DNA of 64,000 nucleotides from Tenrec ecaudatus (taxonomy: Eukaryota; Chordata; Mammalia; Afrosoricida; Tenrecidae): the NCBI RefSeq assembly GCF_050624435.1, contig NC_134530.1, positions 144,748,721 through 144,812,720 of the forward strand, given 5' to 3'. Positions 56,536 through 64,000 of the stretch are shown here, piece after piece (the first letter of the stretch is position 1; each line of letters starts with the position of its first letter). Under the pieces are notes generated by a model that was not told the DNA's origin, made no database searches, and was given only the letters and a program-made list of their open reading frames with translations. Made by a program: the position numbers and the translations under genes.

Positions 56536-56790
56536 AGATTTTTAAAATCATTTTCATTGGGGGCTCATACAAATCCCAATCCACACATCCATCCATTCTG
56601 TCAAGCACATTGATACATTTGTTGCCATCGTTCTTCCATTTTCTTTTCTTGAGCCCTTGGTATCAGCTCATTTTCCGCTCCCTCCCTGCGCCCCCTCCCT
56701 CATGAACCCTTGATAATTTACAAATTATTATTTTGTCATGTCTTACAGTCTGATGTGTCCCTTCACCCACTTTTTCTGTTGTCTGTTCTT
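56536..56790 (-). repeat. Young L1-like 3' end, antisense, adjacent copy
   Basis: Begins again with 'aatcattttcattgggggct' and runs to 'cttcacccactttttctgtt'. Two copies therefore lie head to tail. Confidence 0.8.
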
Positions 56791-57394
56791 GATTGATATT
56801 TTAACCATGAAAGCAGTTTAGTGCTTTGGGGAGCTGTAACAGGGATGGAGACTATGCCATTTTGTGGTGATGGAGGTGGTAGCTGCCATCCGATAGATCC
56901 CCCTCCCACCCCACACCCAAAGAGGAGGCCTGCCTCCCTAAGGCTTTCACGGTAGAAACAGGTTGCCAGAAGCCAAGGTGCCTCTGGATTGGTTCAAACT
57001 ACCAGCCTGTAGCTGGTTTCTTCCCAACTTTGTCCCATGCACCTGTTTCCTTGTTGACTGTGTTATATCCCTTTGTTCTAATAAATAGCTGAGTCTCACG
57101 GATCCTCATCACAGATCACCAAACTCGGGGCATCTTGGGAACCCTTCAAGCTATCCTACTGTGTGTAGCTTGAGCTCTTTGGAGACAAGATAATCAGTCT
57201 CTCCAGCTTTGAGCTCTCTCAGCACCAGCCCTTTGAATCATAATTAAAATGGATACCTTACACTCTTATTTCACTACACCTTGTTTGTGAAGAATAAATG
57301 TGAAAGTGTGTTTGTGTATTCATTTTACTCAATGAACCATTGCCTCCTATGGGCCAGGTACTGTGCTAAACTGGGGAAGGGGGTCCTGGGTACA

Positions 57395-57945
57395 TGGAAA
57401 AATGGCTCCCCAAAGATACTCATGTTTTAATACCTAAAACCTGTAAATATGTTATCTTACATGGCAGAGGGGTTTACAGGTGTCATTGAAGATCTTGAGA
57501 GATTATTCAGGGGAGTCCACTTGAGCCTGATATAATCACAAGGGTCTTTCTTTAATATGAGGAGCTCAAGAGTCACACCGTAATGAGATGGGCCCCAGCA
57601 TACCAGTGATGGCGAAGATGGCACCGGACTGGGCAACATTCCATTGTGTTAGGCATAAGATTGTCATGAGCCAGAGCTGGCGCAGCAGCAAACAAGAGGA
57701 TCAAAGCATAAAGGATACAGATGCTAACATCCGAGAGAGACGTAACATGCGACTTGGGTGGCTTTGGAGATCAAGGGGCCATGAGCCAAGAAAAGCAGTG
57801 GCTTCTAGAAGCTGGAGAGGACTAGGAAACAGATGCTTCTCTGGATCCTTCAGAAGAACTAGTCCTCTGGACTTTGGCCCAGTGGAACAGATTTTGGACT
57901 TTTTATCTCCCAAACTAATATAACTTGTGTTGAAAGTCACCAAAT
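57395..57945 (+). repeat. MLT1-like MaLR LTR, sense
   Basis: 'atggctccccaaagatactc', 'atggcagaggggtttacagg', 'gccatgagccaagaaaagca', 'gtggcttctagaagctggag' and 'ttatctcccaaactaatata' are in MLT1 order. Old and diverged. Confidence 0.65.
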
Positions 57946-58189
57946 TTGTGGAGTGTTTTTTTTCTGTTGTTATTTTTACAGCCTCAATAGGAAGCTGATA
58001 GAGGATACCCAGACCTGAACAAGGTCAACGAGGTTCTTGCCCTTCCCAAGTTTAAAGGTTAGTGAGGGAGGCTGACAGTAAAAATAAGGATGGATTAGGT
58101 AAGCACCACGAAGAAAAGACATTAGGTGTTGGCAGAGAATAACGAGGAAAACTGCATGAAGGCCACACCTAACTTCCTCCTGCTACCAA

Positions 58190-58903
58190 AACTGATAGTC
58201 ACATACCCCATGCTCCAAACTTTTTTTTTCTTTACCGTATTAAACCAACTGCCCCTTTCATGGCTCTGCTTCATAGGAATGGCCACACCGAACTCAAAGA
58301 AGAGGTTCATAATTATAGTTTATAAAGGACATGAACAGGTAAGAAATGCTCAGGATAGAGTCAGGACAGTTTTCCTGTTTGGGTAATGCTGCAACTTCTT
58401 ATAGCACCGCCAGTAGGTGTCCAAAGGGCATGCTACTCTGCTGTACCCACCCACCTCAAGATAATCAGCTCCAGCTCCATGGCTCAGCAAACTCAACTCC
58501 CTCACCTAAGTGACCAGAGGCACCCTGCCCTTAAGCTAAGGAAGTCTACCACTGTGTCCCGTACTCTGACTCCTGATTCTTCTGTTGCTGCTCATTTACC
58601 ACCCCTCTGGAGTCAAAACTGTCACCAGGGTCAAGGAGTTTCCATGTGCCAGGCTGTCAGGATCCAAAGGACACACTCCACTCCTGACTCAACAACTCTT
58701 GCTGGTAGTGAAATTCCCCATTTGCTTCCAAGAAGGCTCATTTTATACCCAGCACTATGCTACCACTAGCCCTGTTAATAAACACAGATGAATCAATCCA
58801 ATCAGTAACTTCCCTCACCTTACCCAGCCCATCAAAGGTCCTTCAGTGTGAATAAAGAAGGCTATAGCTAGAAGGACCATATTAAATAATTCACTGCATT
58901 ACA
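58190..58903 (-). repeat. LTR-like repeat, antisense, third copy
   Basis: Shares 'gtaagaaatgctcaggatag', 'gtactctgactcctgattct', 'ctcattttatacccagcact' and 'gaccatattaaataattcac' with the copy at 39345. The right edge ends in TACA near 58903 (TGTA on the minus strand). The 127-codon + frame at 58386-58769 lies in it and is not a gene. Confidence 0.6.
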
Positions 58904-59255
58904 CAAAGCCAGTCTAATGAGGCATGTAAACAGCTATGTGGAAGGAGCTGGCAGGAGGAGAACTGGACACAAGGACACTTAAGCATGAAGGGCCTGGGTC
59001 AGGAAGTTGCAATTCTGGAGACTGATAATCCAGTGTTAGGAGCTTAGGCAGAGAGGCATGAAGTGCAGGGGTGGTGTGGGGTAGGAGGCCAGATAAGAAC
59101 CTTGAATTTGGTTCTAAATGCAATGGGAGGTCACTAAACTGGCTTAGCAGTGAGCCTGGTTGGCACATGTTGAGCCCTCAGCCCTTTATTATAGAGCATC
59201 ACCAACAATTCATTCTTTTAAAAAAATTGACTTGATTACTTTGTGATATAAAATT

Positions 59256-59432
59256 GAGTGGTGTAGTGGTTATGCTTTGGCTGCAAGGTCAGTTTGCAAT
59301 CAAAGTCTAGGTCCTCAGGAGAAAGGGATTTCAACTTCCAAAAGAATTACTCTCTCAGGAACACACGGGGGGGCATTCTACCTGTCCTCTAGGGTCACTA
59401 TGAGTCGGCATCATCTCTGGCAATGAATTTGT
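59256..59432 (+). repeat. AfroSINE, near full length
   Basis: 'gagtggtgtagtggttatgc' through 'ctaggtcctcaggagaaagg' to 'catctctggcaatgaatttg'. The head has lost the 'gctgctaacc' part. Confidence 0.8.
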
Positions 59433-59589
59433 GAAATAGGGTCACAGTAGTGTCAGACTGTTAAATTCATAAGCAGGGGATGTGATCATATTTAGTCCAA
59501 AGCTGATTCCTGAGGTGATATTTAGGTATACCCTCAAGCTCCCTCTCTCCCCCACTTTTTAAATGAAATGACTTGTACTGCTCTCCCCA

Positions 59590-60060
59590 CAGCACACACT
59601 TTTTTTCTGCTGGGCTTGCTGGTTTGCTGCAATGGCCCCCCACAACTCAAAACCATATGCATGGTTACAGGGTTTATTAGGGAAGTAATACGTTACAATT
59701 AAGGATCATGAACAACATGGACCCAACTCAGTATGGTTCTCCAGTCAGGACAGACAACAGAGCGACCAGAAGCTTGACCTCTGTTGCCTGACCCGGGCTA
59801 AGCTTCTGCCCTGCTCCAGAAACTACACATGGGGCCTGGAGGCATCCCACAAGCCACCTGTCTGAAGGCAGTAGCTCGCTTCCTGGCCCAGCAAGCCCTG
59901 AAGCACAGCAGGTTCCTGCTGTTCCTGCAGCTGCTGCTTTGCGCCTCTGTCCTCATTTTCACTGCTCTCCAGGGGTTTAGGGAGTCCACGGTGTAGGCAC
60001 CCAGTTAAGGGTCCCAGGTGCAAAGGAAACCCTCTGCACCAGGTTTTTTAAGACGGTTTT
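59590..60060 (-). repeat. LTR-like repeat, antisense, partial fourth copy
   Basis: 'catgcatggttacagggttt' and 'attagggaagtaatacgtta' match the 'tttattgggagagttaacag' region of the copy at 39345. The remainder is diverged and the right limit is uncertain. Confidence 0.45.
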
Positions 60061-60114
60061 TGATCTGTTTTCAATTTCACATCGCAAATTGTTTCGTTCC
60101 AGGTTCTTTTAGAT

Positions 60115-60205
60115 CAGTTTCCCAAAATGAGTAATTCTGGCTCCTAGGCGGTGCTGGAATGATCCAGGCGGAGGGAGCTGCAAAAGCAGATACCCACTCT
60201 TCCTC
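60115..60205 (+). mobile_element. hAT-family fragment, second copy
   Basis: 'cagtttcccaaaatgagtaa' then 'ggtgctggaatgatccaggc' and 'gagctgcaaaagcagatacc' parallel the fragment at 32057. The CAGTG start has lost two bases. Confidence 0.55.
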
Positions 60206-60857
60206 CTAGAGGATAGGCTAGAGTGTAAACGTGTTTAATTGCTAGGGAGACATGGCATAATTTAAATAAGTATGGGAAACTCTGCTAGATGGTAGTGAGG
60301 GAGGTTCCCCTTAGCTTCTGTGGGATTAGCTTTTTTAAGCCTAGCTGAATGCTCAGATTGACTAACCAGTCAATCTCTGTGGGACTGTAGCAAATTACAG
60401 GCTAACCAATCAATCCCTAGTAAATGATCTTAGAGCTACAAACCAAGGCCAGATTCAGAGAAAGCTGCTGCCCTGGGACAGGAACTAGAAGTACATTGAT
60501 AAGCATGGCGTTTGGTAGTTGATCCACTTCAGGTTAATCTGACAGCTCCACGTGGACTGTCCCCTGCGCCAAAATTCATTCTGCTAAAAGTGACGGGACT
60601 GGAGTTCTTGAAAAGTAGACACTCAAGTTAGTTGCCCTAACTTCCATTTATACTTTTTAAAAAAAGGTCCCTTATCACTGTCTTTGTCCTTGCTATTCCC
60701 TCTACCTAGGAACCCGTCATCTGTAAGAAGCATAGCGTCTATCTTTGTAGGCCAGATCAGATCATAAAACGCCTTTGCATTATGCATATTTCACTTAGCA
60801 AATACTCATTGCCTACTGTGCTCTAGGAGCTGCTCTGCTGATTTCTGATAACTCGTG

Positions 60858-60940
60858 TGATCAGGAAAGTTGTTAATGAGAAGCCACTGAGTACCTGGCA
60901 CAGAGTGAGTCCTTAATAATATTAACTATTTATTATTACA
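60858..60940 (+). repeat. Left copy of an 80-bp direct repeat (MIR/L2-like text)
   Basis: 'atcaggaaagttgttaatga' through 'gtacctggcaca' and 'gagtccttaataatattaac'. It matches 62099-62178 with only a few differences. Confidence 0.8.
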
Positions 60941-61249
60941 TCTGTGAATAAGACAGAGCCTCCACCCTCAGCATTTACATGCCAGCGGGGAACTCAGAAA
61001 ACAAACAGATACTGTGTCAGGTCTTAGAAAAGGCATTCAGCTCCAGCGAGGTCTTCAAAATCCTTGTCCTTACGCAGCAACTTACACTTAGTAGATGCTT
61101 AAAAAGTATTAAGAACAGAAGCTTCATTCCAATTCAACAAAATGAAGCCTTTCCTGCCTTTCATCCTGTATCTTTGTAGAGTCTGCAGAGAATGACAAAG
61201 GTCAGAGAGGGTAACACTGACCTATATTTTCACTTAATTTTTCTTCTGG

Positions 61250-62000
61250 CCAAACATCCCCCACCCCCCTTTTTAAACTTTTTATCATGAATTAGGTGGG
61301 AATGTACATTTCAGATCATTTTTACATTCCACAACTTAGACAACTTACCAAGTTTGCCCTGCTTCCCCACCCCCTTTTCTTCTCCCACTTGTAGATTATC
61401 TTGCCCTTTACCCAAGTTAACACCTGTCCACCTTCTACCTGCTGCTTCCTCTTCCCTGCCTCTCCCTCCCACACCTGGCAATCATCAGTCTGTTTCTTTT
61501 AGATAAAAAACCCTTGACCTGGATTTTTGCTAACAAATTTCATTTGCTTGAAGGAACTTCACTTAGCATAGTATCCTTCAAATCCATCCACATCACCAGG
61601 TGCTTATTTCATTACTCTCAACTGATGCATACTATTCCCCAGTGTCTGTATACACCTGTTTATCCATCCTTCCACCGCATTTGGGCCGTGTCCCTCTTGA
61701 TCTTGAGTTGTACCGGAGCAAACACATGTGTGCACAAATCTGTTCTGGACATGGCTCTATTTCTTTAGGGTACACACCAGATGCAAGGATTTCCGGGTCA
61801 TACGGTAATGCTACTCCCAGTGGTTCGAGGAAACTCCACCCTCCTTTCACGGTGGTTAGGGAGCTGTAGTCCTATCAGCAGTGCCTGAAGGCTCCAACCT
61901 CTCCAGCATTTGTCATTTCCTGTTATCGATGCCAATGTGAGGTGGCACACGTGTTATTTTGATTTGTATCTCCTGAATGCCTACTGCTCCTGAGCACTTC
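61250..62000 (-). repeat. Old L1 3' fragment, antisense
   Basis: 'atccttcaaatccatccaca', 'gtttatccatccttccaccg', 'gtacacaccagatgcaagga' and 'atgtgaggtggcacacgtgt' follow L1 3' order on the minus strand. Opposing frames at 61514-61869 are chance frames. Confidence 0.75.
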
Positions 62001-62098
62001 TTCAGACACACAGAAACGTCAGCGGTGGTGGTGTGAGCTCAGGCTCTCAGTGGGAATCCTGAGTCAACCTGGTGAATCTGCTAGGCACTGAACTCTTA

Positions 62099-62178
62099 TC
62101 AGGAAAGTTGTTAATGAGAAGCCATTGAGTACCTGGCACACAGTGAGTCCTTAATAATATTAACTATATTATTACAAT
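62099..62178 (+). repeat. Right copy of an 80-bp direct repeat
   Basis: 'atcaggaaagttgttaatga' through 'gtacctggcaca' and 'gtgagtccttaataatatta', a near copy of 60858-60940. Confidence 0.8.
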
Positions 62179-62184
62179 TATTAT

Positions 62185-62820
62185 GGGGTGGGAAATGCTT
62201 GATTTTTTCAAATATCAATGAATATCCCTGTGAAAATATAGATATTTCAGGAATTTTATGAACGAGGAGTTGGAAAGGCCTTTTTAAAAAAATGTAATCA
62301 TTGAACACAAAATATTTAATGTAAAGAATCCAGAAAAGATCCAAACATTCCTCCAACCAGATTTATTGAATATAATAAATTCTACATAAAAGGCATCAGG
62401 GACATGCTGCTGCTACACATGAGCCTTTCTCACCAATATTGTGATAGGTTAGTCCAGAGTGCCCCCCCAAAGCAGCTTACTCTGAAATAAATAGCAAACT
62501 ATCCCAAGTCTGAAAAGTTTGCAAGTAGCCGCCTCACACACAACTCCTGGTCTCCTCCCATCTGGAGCAAAGAGGGTTAAAGACAGTCAGAGACGAACAC
62601 AAACTATTAGTCCAAAGGACTGTACCACACTATCCGCTCTCCTGAAACCAGAACAGAGATTACAGAAGGGTGTAGACGGGAGAGAAAAATGTAGGACAAA
62701 CCCAAATTCAGGCTTGTTGATCTGCTAAGGACCTGGTGGAATCCTGAGACTGGGCTTAAAACACCTTTTCCATTTGAAAACTGAGCTCACTATTGGAGAA
62801 GCTTCACCTTACAGCTAAAT
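62185..62820. other. Unclassified sequence, no gene seen
   Basis: No repeat was recognised with confidence. The minus frame at 62111-62356 and the + frame at 62519-62728 have no splice support. Confidence 0.3.
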
Positions 62821-62827
62821 TAAAAAA

Positions 62828-63045
62828 CCCAAAACAAACTCAAATTCACTAACATCAGTTGATACTGACTCAGGGTGATCCTGTAGGACAGTGTAGAACT
62901 GCCCCCATGAGTTTCCAAAACTATAATGCTTGATAACAGTAGCTAGCCTCACTTTGCTCCCGGGGAGCAGCTGGTAGGTTTGAACTGCCGACATGGCAGT
63001 GATCAGCCCCACACTTAACCTCTACACCGCCAGGCTTGCCCATAG
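62828..63045 (-). repeat. AfroSINE, near full length, antisense
   Basis: 'aacccaaaacaaactcaaat' through 'ctgtaggacagtgtagaact' to 'aacctctacaccgccaggct'. Confidence 0.85.
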
Positions 63046-63049
63046 CTGA

Positions 63050-63745
63050 ACAATAGGCTGGCCTACAGGCCGGGGTGAACAGCAAGTAACACCAAGAGGG
63101 AACGTGCTCCTCAGCCTTCAACCCTAAGAGATCAAATGGGCAGCGTTTGTCCCAAAGCAAAAGGCAGAAGGAGCAGGCAAGTTGGGGAGTGGAAATGGGG
63201 TGGGAGTGGGGAGAGATCACAACCGATGTCATGAAATGTGGTATAAATTGTCCAATGGGAAAAGAACTTGCATTGTCGGCTTTCACCTAAACCATAAGGA
63301 AATGTTCAAAAGCGTGATGGAAAACTGCCCAGTGGGCATGCCATGGCCTAGCTGCTGGGATTTAATAGTTGTAGGAGACAGAAGTCATAACATGTCAGGG
63401 TGCAGCGGTGATCTGTCAAGAGGCCATTTTGTGCACTGCCACCGTGACGCCGTCGTGTTTCTGGATCATAATGTTCCTGAAAGACAAAGCAGAAGGCATT
63501 TGCTGGAGCTGCACCACCGGGAGCCAGCGTGAGGTTAACTGCGGCCCCACCCCGCCACCCTTGTTGCTGAGGCGCAGACGCCTGCTCATCCCTGGCTCCA
63601 AGAACTGCTCAACAGTTTTCAATGTGACCTTTGAACAAGCCGATGGCCCTGCTTTTGTTGCAAGGTCCCTCTGGATACATTTGAACCTATGAGCTTGTAC
63701 TTAGCAGCTGAGGATAAGATCCTTTCCCACCACCTGGGCACTCCA
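63050..63745. other. Unclassified sequence, no gene confirmed
   Basis: Opposing frames at 62921-63286 (-) and 63182-63532 (+) overlap and have no recognised domain or splice sites. Text at 63640-63730 resembles a decayed SINE. Confidence 0.3.
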
Positions 63746-63747
63746 AA

Positions 63748-63912
63748 ACCCAAAGCAAACTCGGTGCCACTGAGTTGATTCCGACTCCCAGGACAGAGCA
63801 GAACTGCCTGCCCTGTGCGTTTCTGCAGTTAAGCCTCACCTTGTGCCCTCTGGGTGGCTCCGTGGTTAGCAGCCCAACCTGCAGTCCACGACGCCATAGT
63901 CAGGGCTCCTTC
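63748..63912 (-). repeat. AfroSINE, antisense, internally shortened
   Basis: 'aaacccaaagcaaactcggt' and 'gccactgagttgattccgac' begin the copy, which ends 'cgccatagtcagggctcctt'. The middle is rearranged. Confidence 0.65.
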
Positions 63913-64000
63913 ACGTGGGGACCACAGACCATTGTAGATACTTGGGAGCTATGTACTATGAAAAAGGATTTACCACCTTTCTAATGTTACCAGTACAATA

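Overview
This window looks like a nuclear genomic segment from an afrotherian mammal, most likely a tenrec (the lesser hedgehog tenrec, Echinops telfairi, is the best-known candidate). Three lines of evidence agree. (1) More than thirty copies of a tRNA-derived SINE with the AfroSINE layout are scattered on both strands; its tail reads 'gagtcggaattgactcaatggcagtgag'-like text. (2) There are many 3' ends of one young LINE-1-like family whose 3' UTR I associate from memory with tenrec sequence. (3) There are two hAT elements that read as SPIN ('Space Invaders'), a horizontally transferred transposon reported in tenrec but, to my knowledge, not in other afrotheres. There are no bacterial operons, CRISPR arrays, or long continuous genes. 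Nearly all long open frames lie inside repeats and are chance frames.

Protein-coding content is small and can only be proposed from splice-site and frame logic. On the + strand there is a possible terminal exon (1170-1215, followed by a 3' UTR with AATAAA at 1515-1520). A possible 5' noncoding exon ends at a strong donor at 2739. A convincing start exon follows (10585-10745, ATG at 10653, 31 codons, then GTAAGT). A possible internal exon lies at 40648-40751. On the - strand there is a possible terminal coding exon (30718 down to 30479, with AATAAA about 46 bases after the stop) and a possible internal exon (35921 down to 35860). I could not name any of these genes.

Layout: 1-2.7 kb is the end of one unit and possibly the start of the next, with few repeats. 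2.7-11.7 kb is intron-like, with SINEs and an L1 fragment. 11.8-20.6 kb is a block of old minus-strand L1 sequence cut by a full-length mariner, AfroSINEs, a SPIN element and a solo LTR with a perfect 5-bp target duplication. 20.6-30.4 kb holds SINEs, an LTR nested in another LTR-like repeat, and a mariner nested in an AfroSINE. 30.4-36.2 kb holds the minus-strand exon candidates, a hAT fragment and a run of three AfroSINEs. 36.2-45 kb contains L1 3' ends, an LTR-like repeat, a MIR and the + strand exon candidate. 45-57 kb is rich in minus-strand L1 3' ends, including two inverted LTR-like arms around 2.7 kb of L1 sequence. 57-64 kb has an MLT1-like LTR, further LTR-like repeats, an L1 and SINEs, plus an 80-bp direct repeat around an L1-containing interval.

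I did not find an undescribed biological system. The most informative content is a layered record of transposon invasions, including DNA transposons of families known for horizontal transfer, and a few candidate exons. Repeat boundaries are approximate unless a position is stated as exact. Family names rest on recognition by eye and were not checked against a database.
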